A stretch of 15,778 nucleotides of DNA from JBOFEH01 sp051650265 (GTDB lineage Bacteria; Bacillota; Clostridia; Lachnospirales; Cellulosilyticaceae): the NCBI GenBank assembly GCA_051650265.1, contig JBOFIR010000199.1:1-15778 (forward strand), written 5' to 3'. The notes below the pieces were generated by a model that was not told the DNA's origin, did not search any database, and saw nothing but the letters and a program-made list of their open reading frames with translations. Position 1 is the stretch's first letter. Each line of letters opens with the position of its first letter. The translations under genes were made by a program, and so were the position numbers. This document shows, one piece after another, positions 1-7,770 of the stretch.

Positions 1-50
1 TCTAGTGAATACCCATGAAGGTCTGCTTTAGTAGTTGTTGGTCTGCCCAT
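1..50 (-). CDS. Start of a leftward gene, possibly ClbS/DfsB (DUF1706) family, cut by the window edge
   Basis: Only the first 16 codons are present, reading MGRPTTTKADLHGYSL and then leaving the window. The ATG at 50 is preceded by AGGAG about nine bases upstream, so initiation here is credible. An earlier ATG at 59 runs into a stop after two codons and cannot be used. The opening GRPTTTKADL resembles the N terminus of ClbS/DfsB-type four-helix proteins, but TetR-type regulators can also begin with a GRP motif. The family call is therefore weak; the presence of a coding start is moderately supported. Confidence 0.45.
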   Translation of the reverse strand, partial: MGRPTTTKADLHGYSL

Positions 51-139
51 TTATTCCATCTCCTAACTTTTTTAACTATAGGATATGGAGTACATGAATG
101 TATCATGCATTTTCAAAAGATATCGCTAGTTTATCTATA

Positions 140-168
140 ACAATAGTTTAGTCTAAATATTTTGTCAA
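140..168 (-). promoter_or_regulatory. Candidate sigma-A promoter for the leftward edge gene
   Basis: On the minus strand TTGACA (168-163) is separated by exactly 17 bases from TATTGT (145-140). The -35 is perfect and the -10 matches four of six bases. It would give a leader of roughly 80 bases. That leader contains a near-palindrome, ATGAATG-TAT-CATGCAT (94-110 region), which might be a regulator site. Confidence 0.45.
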
Positions 169-225
169 TAAACCTTTGTAAGATACCAATCACCCCTAAC
201 CCCTCTTTCATTTACCGCAAGCAAG

Positions 226-255
226 TTGACACTATCTTTTAAAGCATTGTAGAAT
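226..255 (+). promoter_or_regulatory. Promoter of the aroF-tyrA-aroA operon
   Basis: TTGACA (226-231) and TAGAAT (250-255) are separated by 18 bases, a good sigma-A-type match. Transcription would start near 262 and leave a leader of about 48 bases ending in the ribosome binding site AGGAGG (295-300). The leader is too short for a T-box or other known riboswitch, so no attenuation is visible; feedback on the enzyme itself is the likelier control. Confidence 0.6.
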
Positions 256-309
256 AGTAACATATTTGATTTTATTCAGTTAATAATAAGTCCGAGGAGG
301 CTACTCAAT

Positions 310-1323
310 ATGATTATCGTTATGAAACATACCGCAACACCCGATGACATCTCTTATGCCATCAACCAAGTTGAATCTGCAGGTCTCAATGTTCACGTTT
401 CCCAAGGTGCCCAAGTCACTATTATCGGTGTCGTTGGTGACAAATCACGCTTAAGCAGTGACTGCTTATGTTCACTAGCTGGTGTAGACAAGATCGTACC
501 TGTTACTGAGTCTTACAAACTTGCCAATCTCAAGTTCCACCCTGCGCCAACTGAGGTAACCCTTGGTAACTGCAGCATCGGTGGCAAGCAACTCATGATC
601 ATGGCTGGCCCATGTGCTATCGAGAGCCGCGAGCAGCTCCTTGAATCTGCCGAAGCTGTCAAAGCAGGCGGTGCAACGATCCTGCGCGGCGGTGCCTACA
701 AGCCGCGTACTTCACCTTATGCCTTCCAAGGCCTTGAAGAAGAAGGGCTTCGCTATATGAAAGAGGCTAGAGAAACCACCGGTCTTTCTATCGTCTGTGA
801 AGTCACGAGTATCAGCGCAGTTGAGACAGCTGCCAAGTACGTAGATATACTCCAAATTGGTGCCCGCAATATGCAGAACTTTGAGCTGCTCAAAGCAGTA
901 GGAAAAACCAATATCCCCGTCTTACTCAAGCGAGGTCTCTCTGCAACGATCGACGAATGGCTCAATGCAGCAGAATACATCATGAGTGAGGGAAATCCTA
1001 ATGTCATCCTTTGTGAACGTGGGATCCGTACCTTTGAAACAGCAACACGCAATACACTCGACATCAGCGCGATCCCTGTGATCAAAGCAAAGAGTCATCT
1101 CCCAATCATCGTTGACCCGAGCCATGCTTCTGGCAAGCGTGACTATATCGCAAGCCTCTCCAAGGCTGCTATAGCTGCTGGTGCAGATGGTCTGATGATC
1201 GAAGTCCATCCTGATCCTAAGAGAGCACTTTCAGACGGCCCTCAGTCTCTTGATCCTAGGGAGTTCATCACTCTAATGGATGAACTTAGACCAATTGCAC
1301 TTGCAAGTGGTCGCACGCTCTAA
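310..1323 (+). CDS. aroF: 3-deoxy-7-phosphoheptulonate synthase (DAHP synthase), type I-beta with N-terminal regulatory domain
   Basis: This enzyme condenses phosphoenolpyruvate with erythrose 4-phosphate to make DAHP, the committed cytosolic step of aromatic amino acid synthesis. Residues 1-70 form a ferredoxin-like (ACT-like) domain beginning MIIVMK, known in this subfamily to carry feedback regulation by tyrosine or phenylalanine. The barrel domain follows, with MAGPCAIES at 98-106 and RGGAYKPRTSPY at 126-137. The metal ligands of the Thermotoga maritima enzyme fall at matching positions: Cys102, His272 (in DPSHASG), Glu298 and Asp309. At 337 residues it is full length. AGGAGG lies nine bases before the ATG. 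The stop codon overlaps the next start. There is no fused chorismate mutase domain. Confidence 0.96.
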   Translation: MIIVMKHTATPDDISYAINQVESAGLNVHVSQGAQVTIIGVVGDKSRLSSDCLCSLAGVDKIVPVTESYKLANLKFHPAPTEVTLGNCSIGGKQLMIMAGPCAIESREQLLESAEAVKAGGATILRGGAYKPRTSPYAFQGLEEEGLRYMKEARETTGLSIVCEVTSISAVETAAKYVDILQIGARNMQNFELLKAVGKTNIPVLLKRGLSATIDEWLNAAEYIMSEGNPNVILCERGIRTFETATRNTLDISAIPVIKAKSHLPIIVDPSHASGKRDYIASLSKAAIAAGADGLMIEVHPDPKRALSDGPQSLDPREFITLMDELRPIALASGRTL

Positions 1324-2423
1324 TGCGTATTGGTATCATCGGCTTTGGCCTCATTGGGGGATCGATCGCCAAAGCCCTAAAGAAAAATAATGCCCAACAT
1401 AGTACAATTGTAGGGTACGATAAAGATACAGCTAGTCTGACGCAGGCTTTCAATGAGGGTATTATTGATCACATTGCAACCAATATCACTACTGATTTTT
1501 CTGATTGCAACGTGATTTTTATTGGAACGCCTGTTTCTTCTATTCCTTCTATCGTGGGCGAACTCATGCCTTATGTAGGAAAAGACTGTATTATCACAGA
1601 TATTGGAAGCACAAAACGAGATATTGTTGAGCAAGTGGGCAAACTGATACACGAAAGTTCACATAGTATTTATTTCTTGGGCGGGCATCCTATGGTTGGC
1701 TCAGAGAAATCTGGTTACAACCATGCCGTAGCGCACCTTTTTGAAAACGCGTATTATATTCTTACACCCACTAGTGATACGCCTGATTTTATCGTCTTTA
1801 TTTTACAGAAGCTTATTGAACGCCTTGGTGCAATCCCGCTGATCCTTGCACCGTCTTATCATGATTTTGCAACGGCAACGGTAAGCCACTTGCCCCATAT
1901 TATTGCCAGTTCACTGGTGCACCTTGTAAAGGAAAATGATGGGCAAAGCAACTATTTGCATACTTTAGCCGCAGGTGGGTTCAAAGATATTACACGGATT
2001 GCTTCTTCTCATCCTGAGATTTGGCAGAGCATCTGTCTCTCCAACAAAGGGCAGATTCAAAAAACATTTGGCAAATTCCTAGAGATTTTGCAACGTTTCA
2101 ATGAAGCACTCTCAGCAGATGATGAGCGTGAGCTCTATAACTTTTTTGAATCTGCAAGAACGTATCGTGATACGTTCCAAGATGGTGTAAGCAGTAGCCT
2201 TACCCAAAGTCATACACTTTATGTAGACGCGCAAGATCAGCCGGGCATCATTGCCTCTATCGCTACCATACTCAGTACACGTGGGATCAACATCAAAGAT
2301 ATCGGGATTATCAATCACCGTGAGTTTGATTGTGGAGTCCTAAGGATTTCCCTAGATTCTCGCGTAGCGCTATTAGAAGCGCACCAAATTCTGTCTCACC
2401 ATAACTATACTATCTACCGATAA
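1323..2423 (+). CDS. tyrA: Prephenate dehydrogenase with C-terminal ACT domain
   Basis: It oxidatively decarboxylates prephenate to 4-hydroxyphenylpyruvate with NAD(P), the tyrosine branch of aromatic synthesis. The N terminus carries a Rossmann nucleotide-binding motif, GFGLIGGS (7-14). GGHPMVGSEKSGY (120-132) and SHLPH (188-192) are hallmark motifs of the TyrA catalytic core, with His122 and His192 conserved. Residues about 298-366 form an ACT domain (DAQDQPGIIASIA), the usual site of tyrosine feedback. The 366-residue length is typical for the Firmicutes ACT-fused form. Start and aroF stop share the sequence TAATG, and no good ribosome binding site precedes it, which suggests translational coupling to aroF. 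Confidence 0.95.
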   Translation: MRIGIIGFGLIGGSIAKALKKNNAQHSTIVGYDKDTASLTQAFNEGIIDHIATNITTDFSDCNVIFIGTPVSSIPSIVGELMPYVGKDCIITDIGSTKRDIVEQVGKLIHESSHSIYFLGGHPMVGSEKSGYNHAVAHLFENAYYILTPTSDTPDFIVFILQKLIERLGAIPLILAPSYHDFATATVSHLPHIIASSLVHLVKENDGQSNYLHTLAAGGFKDITRIASSHPEIWQSICLSNKGQIQKTFGKFLEILQRFNEALSADDERELYNFFESARTYRDTFQDGVSSSLTQSHTLYVDAQDQPGIIASIATILSTRGINIKDIGIINHREFDCGVLRISLDSRVALLEAHQILSHHNYTIYR

Positions 2424-2434
2424 AGGAGCTTACT

Positions 2435-3709
2435 ATGCATATACATCCAATGACTAGCCTTCATGGCACACTTAATATCCCTGGAGACAAATCGATCTCT
2501 CACAGAAGCATTATGTTTGGGAGCCTTGCCAAAGGTACTACCAAGATCACCAATTTTCTCATGGGGGCAGACTGCCTCTCTACGATCGCTTGTTTTCGTG
2601 CACTCGGTATTCCCATTACTGTAGAGGAAGGTACTGTCACTGTAGAAGGTAAAGGTCTACGTGGTCTGACTGCACCTGACGCTATCCTCGATTGTGGCAA
2701 CAGCGGTACAACGATCCGCCTTATCTCAGGGATCCTTTCTGGTCAAGACTTTGAAACCACCCTCACAGGCGATGCTTCTCTTGTGCAGCGCCCAATGAAT
2801 CGTGTGATCATGCCTCTTTCGCAAATGGGCGCACACATCGCAGGCAACGAAGCAGGCAAATGTCCGCTACATATACAGCCTGCCAAGCTTCACGGCATCT
2901 CTTATACCTCTCCAGTAGCTAGTGCTCAGGTCAAATCTGCTCTGCTCCTTGCAGGTCTCTATGCCGACGGACCAACTACAGTCTCTGAACCTCATCTCTC
3001 ACGCGATCATACAGAACGCATGCTAGCTGCCTTTGGTGCCCGCATCGAGACAAGTGATGGTTCGGCTACAATCTACCCAGCTGAAGAGCTCTTTGGCCAA
3101 GAGGTAGAAGTACCTGGTGATATCTCTTCTGCAGCCTTCTTCATGGTGGCTGGACTGATCACACCAGACACACATCTCGTACTCAAAAATGTCGGCATCA
3201 ATCCTTCTAGACGCGGCATCTTAGATGTTCTCCAAGATATGGGTGGCGATATTGTATGCTCAAATGAACGTCTTGTATGTGGGGAACCTGTATGCGACAT
3301 GACTGTACGCACTTCCAAGCTCCGCGGCATTACCATTGGTGGTGCGACCATCCCAACACTCATTGACGAGATTCCTATCCTTGCCGTTGCTGCTTGCTTT
3401 GCTGAAGGTGACACGGTAATCAAAGATGCTGCTGAGCTCAAAGTCAAAGAGACTAACCGTATCGATGCGGTATACAATGAACTCAGCAAAATGGGTGCAC
3501 AGATTACACCTACTGATGATGGCATGCTGATCAAAGGCAATACACCGCTTCATGGCTGTGATCATTTGGTAAGTTACCATGATCATCGTATGGCTATGTC
3601 CCTTGCTATTGCTGGTATCAATGCATCTACACCATCCTTTATCCAAAATAGTGATTGTGTAGATGTGTCTTTCCCAGGCTTCTTCGAAACGCTTTGCAAA
3701 CTCGGATAA
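2435..3709 (+). CDS. aroA: 3-phosphoshikimate 1-carboxyvinyltransferase (EPSP synthase)
   Basis: It transfers the enolpyruvyl group of phosphoenolpyruvate to shikimate 3-phosphate, the sixth shikimate pathway step. The opening GDKSISHR (17-24) carries the catalytic lysine. The substrate loop reads GNSGTT (88-93), with a glycine at the position equivalent to E. coli Gly96, where alanine is associated with glyphosate tolerance; sensitivity is therefore expected, by inference. QRPM (118-121), SAQVKSALLLAG (163-174) and SRDHTER (189-195) are further family signatures. The C-terminal half has the usual ELKVKETNR and YHDHRMAMS segments. At 424 residues it is complete. AAGGAG sits just after the tyrA stop, seven bases before the ATG, so it is the third gene of the operon. 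Confidence 0.96.
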   Translation: MHIHPMTSLHGTLNIPGDKSISHRSIMFGSLAKGTTKITNFLMGADCLSTIACFRALGIPITVEEGTVTVEGKGLRGLTAPDAILDCGNSGTTIRLISGILSGQDFETTLTGDASLVQRPMNRVIMPLSQMGAHIAGNEAGKCPLHIQPAKLHGISYTSPVASAQVKSALLLAGLYADGPTTVSEPHLSRDHTERMLAAFGARIETSDGSATIYPAEELFGQEVEVPGDISSAAFFMVAGLITPDTHLVLKNVGINPSRRGILDVLQDMGGDIVCSNERLVCGEPVCDMTVRTSKLRGITIGGATIPTLIDEIPILAVAACFAEGDTVIKDAAELKVKETNRIDAVYNELSKMGAQITPTDDGMLIKGNTPLHGCDHLVSYHDHRMAMSLAIAGINASTPSFIQNSDCVDVSFPGFFETLCKLG

Positions 3710-3710
3710 T

Positions 3711-3739
3711 TTGAGCCATTTGCTAAATTATGGTATAAT
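3711..3739 (+). promoter_or_regulatory. Strong promoter for the secreted Cu-amine-oxidase-N-like protein
   Basis: TTGAGC (3711-3716), a 17-base spacer, and a perfect TATAAT (3734-3739) preceded by a TG one base upstream (extended -10). It starts two bases after the aroA stop. Transcription would begin near 3746, only about 13 bases before the ATG, leaving room for just the GGAGG at 3748-3752. The following gene therefore has its own transcript. No terminator separates it from aroA, so readthrough is also possible. Confidence 0.7.
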
Positions 3740-3758
3740 GTTTTCTTGGAGGTGCTTT

Positions 3759-4841
3759 ATGAATAAAAGACTATTATTTATAGGTTTGCTTTGTCTCATG
3801 TTTTTACACCCTACCTTTGGACTACAAACAGTGACAATCAACCTAAACGGAATGGCTTATACCCCAGAAACACCTGTCATGATCCAAGAACAGACACCTT
3901 ATGTAGCACTCGATGAATTGGAGAATTTAGTTCTCGCATCTATTACAAGAAAATCACCAACACGCTACGACATCAAGATTGGCAAAGATACTTATGAACT
4001 CTTTGTTGGGGGCAAACAGCTCAAAACACCTGGACGTTCTATTATTCTTTCTGAGCCTATCTTAAGTTTTGACAATAAACCCTATGTTCCTATTACGATA
4101 CTGCTGGAGGCCATTGGCTATCCACACACATGGGACACATCAACAGGTGAACTTTCATTGACAGCAATAGCCCCATACTCTATGAATACCAACGACCCAA
4201 AGGGGCACAAATTTATTCCATCAAGGGATAATCTTAGAGATTACCCAAAACATCTGATTGCCTTCTCCTCAGAGGAAGCGATCGCACAAAAGGTAGCCCT
4301 TTCACAAAGGAGCAATAGCTATCTTGCATTTGTAGACAGTACACATGTGAACGAAGTGATTTCTCTCACAAAAGATAAAATCAAGACTTCACCGTATAAT
4401 CATATGAATCTTATGGTCAGACAAGTAGGATTCCAAGGTGATCAGGCCGTCTTAAAAGGCTTTAAGACGTATCCCATCACACTTACACCAGGTACTACGG
4501 ACCTGACTATTTCAATCGGCAACCAATCTGTCAAATGTAGCAACTACTGGTCTGCATTCTACCCAGGTGAATCACTTGTGGAGATGGATCTTGATGCTTC
4601 TTTGGATGCCACACTCATGAGACATTTTTATTACTACTTCAGAGATCAAAATGACCTGAGAGATGATAAGTTCTTCAAATCAACCCTTACACTCTCAGAT
4701 CTCAGAACAACCACCCTCAGGCAACCTGTCTACACCCAATCTACTAGCGGTGAGACCACAGAATACGAAGTAGTCATCTACCGGATACATCCTTCGGGCG
4801 CAGTCTACTATATCGTAGACCTGATCCAAAAGGATGCCTAA
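3759..4841 (+). CDS. Secreted protein with copper-amine-oxidase-N-like domain
   Basis: The ATG at 3759 follows TGGAGG and a strong promoter; upstream in-frame codons overlap aroA and the promoter and are not used. The 360-residue product begins with a Sec-type signal peptide (MNKRLLFIGLLCLMFLHPTFG, cleavage near residue 20; no lipobox cysteine). Residues about 23-115 resemble the Cu_amine_oxidN1 repeat, a small beta-rich module common in secreted clostridial proteins: the segments TPYVALDEL and KPYVPITILLEAIGYPHTWD match its usual pattern. Despite the domain name, no amine oxidase active site is present. The remaining 240 residues are not recognised. It probably acts at the cell surface; its role is unknown. 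Its promoter position suggests it is independent of aromatic synthesis. Confidence 0.75.
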   Translation: MNKRLLFIGLLCLMFLHPTFGLQTVTINLNGMAYTPETPVMIQEQTPYVALDELENLVLASITRKSPTRYDIKIGKDTYELFVGGKQLKTPGRSIILSEPILSFDNKPYVPITILLEAIGYPHTWDTSTGELSLTAIAPYSMNTNDPKGHKFIPSRDNLRDYPKHLIAFSSEEAIAQKVALSQRSNSYLAFVDSTHVNEVISLTKDKIKTSPYNHMNLMVRQVGFQGDQAVLKGFKTYPITLTPGTTDLTISIGNQSVKCSNYWSAFYPGESLVEMDLDASLDATLMRHFYYYFRDQNDLRDDKFFKSTLTLSDLRTTTLRQPVYTQSTSGETTEYEVVIYRIHPSGAVYYIVDLIQKDA

Positions 4842-4846
4842 CAAAA

Positions 4847-4885
4847 AAGTACGACTTAAGCAAATGCCTAAGTCGTACTTTTTTT
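4847..4885. terminator. Bidirectional intrinsic terminator between convergent genes
   Basis: A perfect 12-base stem, AAGTACGACTTA (4847-4858) with TAAGTCGTACTT (4869-4880), encloses a 10-base loop. It is flanked by an A-run on the left and a T-run on the right. It can therefore terminate both the rightward gene ending at 4841 and the leftward gene ending at 4898. Confidence 0.9.
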
Positions 4886-4897
4886 GTTCTAAACCCT

Positions 4898-5158
4898 TTA
4901 AAATTGTTGTAAATCATAGGTGATATGATATTTGACAGCTGTGCCATAGGCCAGCACTTGAATTCCAGTAGATGTCACAATCGTATTAAATCTTGCATTT
5001 ACAATTGCATCCGCTTTGACTTTCTTTGCAGCCTGCTGCATCACTTCTACAGCTTTTGTTGTGACGCCTTCAAGTCGCTCTCCCGATGCAATCCCTTCAA
5101 CAAGCCCTAACACTTCAAGTTCTTTATCTGATACGTAATCCACATTGACAACAAGCAT
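4898..5158 (-). CDS. YbjQ-like (UPF0145 / DUF74) small protein
   Basis: The product is 86 residues, somewhat shorter than the roughly 100-residue YbjQ family. The family pattern is visible in LGLVEGIASGE near residue 17, a helix with AAKKVKADAIVNARF near the middle, and LAYGTAVKY close to the end. Family members form ring-like oligomers and are often labelled heavy-metal-binding, but their function is not established. AAGGGG lies about ten bases before the ATG at 5158. It has its own promoter and ends at a shared terminator, so it looks monocistronic. Confidence 0.75.
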   Translation of the reverse strand: MLVVNVDYVSDKELEVLGLVEGIASGERLEGVTTKAVEVMQQAAKKVKADAIVNARFNTIVTSTGIQVLAYGTAVKYHITYDLQQF

Positions 5159-5182
5159 TGTATCACACCCCTTCTTTCTTTT

Positions 5183-5211
5183 ATCATATCCCTCCCATCT
5201 CTACGCGTCAA
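5183..5211 (-). promoter_or_regulatory. Promoter of the YbjQ-like gene
   Basis: On the minus strand TTGACG (5211-5206), a 17-base spacer, and TATGAT (5188-5183). Each box has one mismatch to consensus. The leader would be about 17-20 bases. The promoter lies immediately after the terminator of the upstream MazF-like gene. Confidence 0.65.
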
Positions 5212-5220
5212 GACGGTAAG

Positions 5221-5258
5221 AAAAAAGGATAGAGATTAACCAAAGTTAATCTCTATCC
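5221..5258 (-). terminator. Terminator of the MazF-like gene
   Basis: A perfect 14-base stem pairs GGATAGAGATTAAC (5227-5240) with GTTAATCTCTATCC (5245-5258) around a four-base loop. On the minus strand it is followed by six T residues (5226-5221). It lies about 60 bases beyond the stop codon at 5321. Confidence 0.88.
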
Positions 5259-5320
5259 ACTGACAAATATTTGCCCACTTAAGGGTTTTTAGATATTTAC
5301 TTTTATATTATACCCATTTT

Positions 5321-5860
5321 CTAGTCATCTAATAGCATTTTATTAACATTTTGAACAATATATTCCCTGTCTGTTACCACATCATAGAATCCTTTACCGC
5401 AGTATAGTCTTTGAATATCGATTGTTCGCATATCGCTCAGCTGTAAACGCGTAAGCATTCCATTTTTGAACCCATTCACTACAATGTCTAATTGGAACTC
5501 TGGGTCCGGTGGTAATGAATCTGCCTTTACAGAAGTTGTTGGTATCACTACAAATTTGCTCTTGAAGTATTTAAAAACATAGCACCAGTGCCCACCGTAA
5601 AGCTCTTTTGGAAAGCCTCTTGTTAAGTTAAAATAAGCAATCTGATGTACATTAGGTATACGTTTTGGTCTATAAAACGTTGTAGACGGATCACCAGTCT
5701 GTTGTGGTGTCAGATGATCATAAAAGTAAGATAATTGACCTACATGATATTCAAGGTCTGTGACAAAGCCTTCTACATCTTTATAGTTTTTTAAATCTTT
5801 TAGCGTATTTGAAATGTGATTCATACGTTTTTCAATAGTCTCTCTGTTGTCCATATCCAT
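5321..5860 (-). CDS. MazF/PemK-like protein with an N-terminal helical extension; no antitoxin seen
   Basis: The 179-residue product has a charged, probably helical first 55 residues, then a segment (about 69-155) that follows the MazF/PemK fold: VHQIAYFNL, a GG at 89-90 leading to CYVFKYF, FVVIPTTS at 103-110, VVNGFKNG, and MRTIDIQRL at 144-152. That order matches the family of mRNA-cleaving type II toxins. The arginine normally after the GG (as in B. subtilis MazF) is replaced by His91-Trp92, so catalytic activity is uncertain. The ATG at 5860 is chosen because AGGGGGGAA precedes it; an in-frame TTG at 5881 would place that site inside the coding region. No small antitoxin gene is adjacent and it has its own terminator. 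It could be an orphan toxin or a repurposed SH3-like protein. Confidence 0.6.
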   Translation of the reverse strand: MDMDNRETIEKRMNHISNTLKDLKNYKDVEGFVTDLEYHVGQLSYFYDHLTPQQTGDPSTTFYRPKRIPNVHQIAYFNLTRGFPKELYGGHWCYVFKYFKSKFVVIPTTSVKADSLPPDPEFQLDIVVNGFKNGMLTRLQLSDMRTIDIQRLYCGKGFYDVVTDREYIVQNVNKMLLDD

Positions 5861-5966
5861 ACATGTTTCCCCCCTAATCAATGTTAAGCATGGTTTTGTA
5901 TATTCTTCTGTGCAATATCCCCTTAAGTAAACTCTAGTCTATTTTGATACCTGTGTACTATTCTAT

Positions 5967-5994
5967 ATTTTAACATTTTTACTCTTAAAAACAA
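5967..5994 (-). promoter_or_regulatory. Possible promoter of the MazF-like gene
   Basis: On the minus strand TTGTTT (5994-5989), 16 bases, TAAAAT (5972-5967). The surrounding 5882-6080 stretch is very AT-rich and holds several other -10-like sequences, so this choice is tentative. It would give a leader of about 100 bases, in which I see no recognised structure and no open reading frame for an antitoxin. Confidence 0.3.
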
Positions 5995-6077
5995 AGTACT
6001 TTTTGCTTTAACTCTGTAATTTTTTTACATTTTGTGAATTATTCTCACTTTTCAAGCATCAACTCTTCAAACAAAAT

Positions 6078-6115
6078 AACAAAAGTAGCCTATACCTATT
6101 AGGGTATAAGCTACT
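6078..6115 (-). terminator. Terminator of purH
   Basis: A 13-base stem (6084-6096 with 6103-6115) has a six-base loop. Its single C-A mismatch on the plus strand becomes a U-G wobble in the RNA made from the minus strand, so it favours leftward transcription. A TTTTGTTATTTT tract follows on the minus strand. It sits ten bases past the purH stop. Confidence 0.85.
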
Positions 6116-6125
6116 CTTATCACGT

Positions 6126-7673
6126 TTAATGTTTGAAATGTCTCATGCCTGTAAAGAGCATTGCAATGCCATAATCATTGCACACTTTAATCGAATCTTC
6201 ATCACGAATAGATCCACCTGGCTGGATAATAGCAGTTACACCTGCTTCTACAGCAGCCTTCACACAGTCATCAAATGGGAAGAATGCATCTGATGCCATC
6301 ACGCTGCCTTTCACGCCATCTGCTCCTAAGAATTCCATGCCATGTTCAATGGCTTGCTTCGTTGCCCAGATACGGTTGGTTTGGCCACCGCCCATACCTA
6401 CAGACATGCCATCTTTCGCAAGTGCAATCCCATTTGACTTGACATGTTTGACAAGTTTCCATGCAAAGCGTAAGTCTGCCATTTCCTTCTCTGATGGTAC
6501 GCGATCTGTCACAACCTTAAGCTCTTCTTCAACGAGAAGCTCTACATCTTTTTGTTGTACAATTAGTCCGCCTCCGACTTTTTTCATGTCATAAGCATGA
6601 CGGTCTACATAGTCAATATTTTTAAGTTCTAATACTCTTAAGTTTTTCTTTGTACGAAGAATTTCAAGTGCTGCTTCATCATACTCTGGCGCAATTACGA
6701 TCTCTAAGAAGATTTTCACCATCTCTTCTGCACTCTTTACATCCACCTTGCGGTTCGATACCACGATGCCACCAAAGATTGATACTGGGTCTGCATTGTA
6801 CGCTTTCATGTAAGCATCATAGATTGTATCTGCAGTCCCTACACCACAAGGATTGGCATGCTTAACAGCTACGATTGTTGGCTCACTGAACTCTTTGAGA
6901 AGTTCTAATGCCCCGTTGGCATCATTGATATTGTTGTAAGAAAGCTCCTTACCATTGAGTTGAAGCGCATCTGCAAGTGTTCCTTTTGTGTGCCCTACTT
7001 CTTTGTAGAAAGCAGCTGCTTGGTGTGGATTTTCACCATAACGCATATCTTGTACTTTCTCAAATGTCATAGAGAATTGCTCTGGTAGGCTGTAGTCCCC
7101 TCTTTGCTCTCTGAGGTAGCGTGCAATCATCGTATCGTAGTTTGCTGTGTGCTCAAATACTTTGCCTGCTAAGTAGAACTTTGTTTGGCGTGCAATGCCG
7201 CCTTGCTTCATCTCATCAAGTACTACTGAGTAATCTGCTGGATCTACGATGACAGCCACATCTTGATTGTTCTTTGCAGCAGAGCGAAGCATCGTTGGGC
7301 CACCGATATCAATATTCTCAATCGCCTCTTCTAAGGCAACCCCTGGCTTTAAGATCGTCTCTTTGAATGGATAGAGATTGACAACAACCATATCAATTGC
7401 CCCAAGTCCAAGCTCTTGCATCTGCGCTTGATGCGCTGCATTATCTCTGATATTTAAGATGCCTGCATGAATCGCTGGATGTAGTGTTTTCACACGGCCG
7501 TCTAAGCACTCTGGGAAACCTGTTACTTCTGAGATTCCGATCACATCGATTCCTTCATTTTTGAGTGTATTGTATGTACCTCCTGTAGAAATAATCTCTA
7601 CACCTAAGTCTCTAAGTTCCTTTGCAAATGCTACGATTCCTGTCTTGTCTGATACGCTGATTAATGCTCTCAT
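6126..7673 (-). CDS. purH: Bifunctional AICAR formyltransferase / IMP cyclohydrolase
   Basis: PurH carries out the last two steps of de novo purine synthesis in the cytosol: formylation of AICAR with 10-formyl-tetrahydrofolate, then ring closure to IMP. The cyclohydrolase (MGS-like) domain opens with ALISVSDKTGI and includes GRVKTLHPAIHAGIL, VVNLYPF and IDIGGPTMLRSAAKN. The transformylase domain carries RYGENPHQAA, AVKHANPCGVG (with the KH pair important for catalysis) and VGMGGGQTNR. The 515 residues match the usual family length. The start at 7673 is chosen because GGAGGG lies seven bases upstream and the sequence matches the family N terminus; an upstream in-frame extension to 7775 would run through the riboswitch terminator. 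It is isolated from other pur genes and controlled by the ZTP riboswitch. Confidence 0.97.
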   Translation of the reverse strand: MRALISVSDKTGIVAFAKELRDLGVEIISTGGTYNTLKNEGIDVIGISEVTGFPECLDGRVKTLHPAIHAGILNIRDNAAHQAQMQELGLGAIDMVVVNLYPFKETILKPGVALEEAIENIDIGGPTMLRSAAKNNQDVAVIVDPADYSVVLDEMKQGGIARQTKFYLAGKVFEHTANYDTMIARYLREQRGDYSLPEQFSMTFEKVQDMRYGENPHQAAAFYKEVGHTKGTLADALQLNGKELSYNNINDANGALELLKEFSEPTIVAVKHANPCGVGTADTIYDAYMKAYNADPVSIFGGIVVSNRKVDVKSAEEMVKIFLEIVIAPEYDEAALEILRTKKNLRVLELKNIDYVDRHAYDMKKVGGGLIVQQKDVELLVEEELKVVTDRVPSEKEMADLRFAWKLVKHVKSNGIALAKDGMSVGMGGGQTNRIWATKQAIEHGMEFLGADGVKGSVMASDAFFPFDDCVKAAVEAGVTAIIQPGGSIRDEDSIKVCNDYGIAMLFTGMRHFKH

Positions 7674-7709
7674 CTCTAATCCCTCCAAATGGTTATCATT
7701 TATTTTTTT

Positions 7710-7770
7710 AAAAACAAAAGACCGCCTGGGCACCTTTTCTCCCCTTGAAGAAAAAGTTGCCCAGGCGGTC
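7710..7770 (-). terminator. Riboswitch expression platform: terminator
   Basis: A perfect 13-base stem, GACCGCCTGGGCA (7770-7758) with TGCCCAGGCGGTC (7732-7720), is extended by an inner CTTTT/AAAAG helix. On the minus strand it is followed by TTTTGTTTTT (7719-7710). The 5' arm overlaps the 3' half of the ZTP aptamer, so aptamer and terminator are mutually exclusive. Confidence 0.93.

Noticed and set aside
232..309. T-box or other leader attenuator before aroF
   Set aside because: The leader is about 48 bases with no specifier stem, T-box sequence or terminator.
3073..3540. 155-codon open frame on the minus strand inside aroA
   Set aside because: A shadow of aroA codon structure, with no ribosome binding site or promoter and a low-complexity translation.
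4847..5258. CRISPR or repeat array suggested by the several inverted repeats
   Set aside because: Each inverted repeat is unique in sequence, sits after a stop codon and has a T-run; they are terminators.
5861..6077. Antitoxin gene upstream of the MazF-like gene
   Set aside because: The stretch is AT-rich with frequent stops; no frame of useful length with a ribosome binding site was seen on either strand.
6178..6594. 138-codon plus-strand open frame inside purH
   Set aside because: Antisense shadow of purH; its Ser/Pro-rich product resembles no family.
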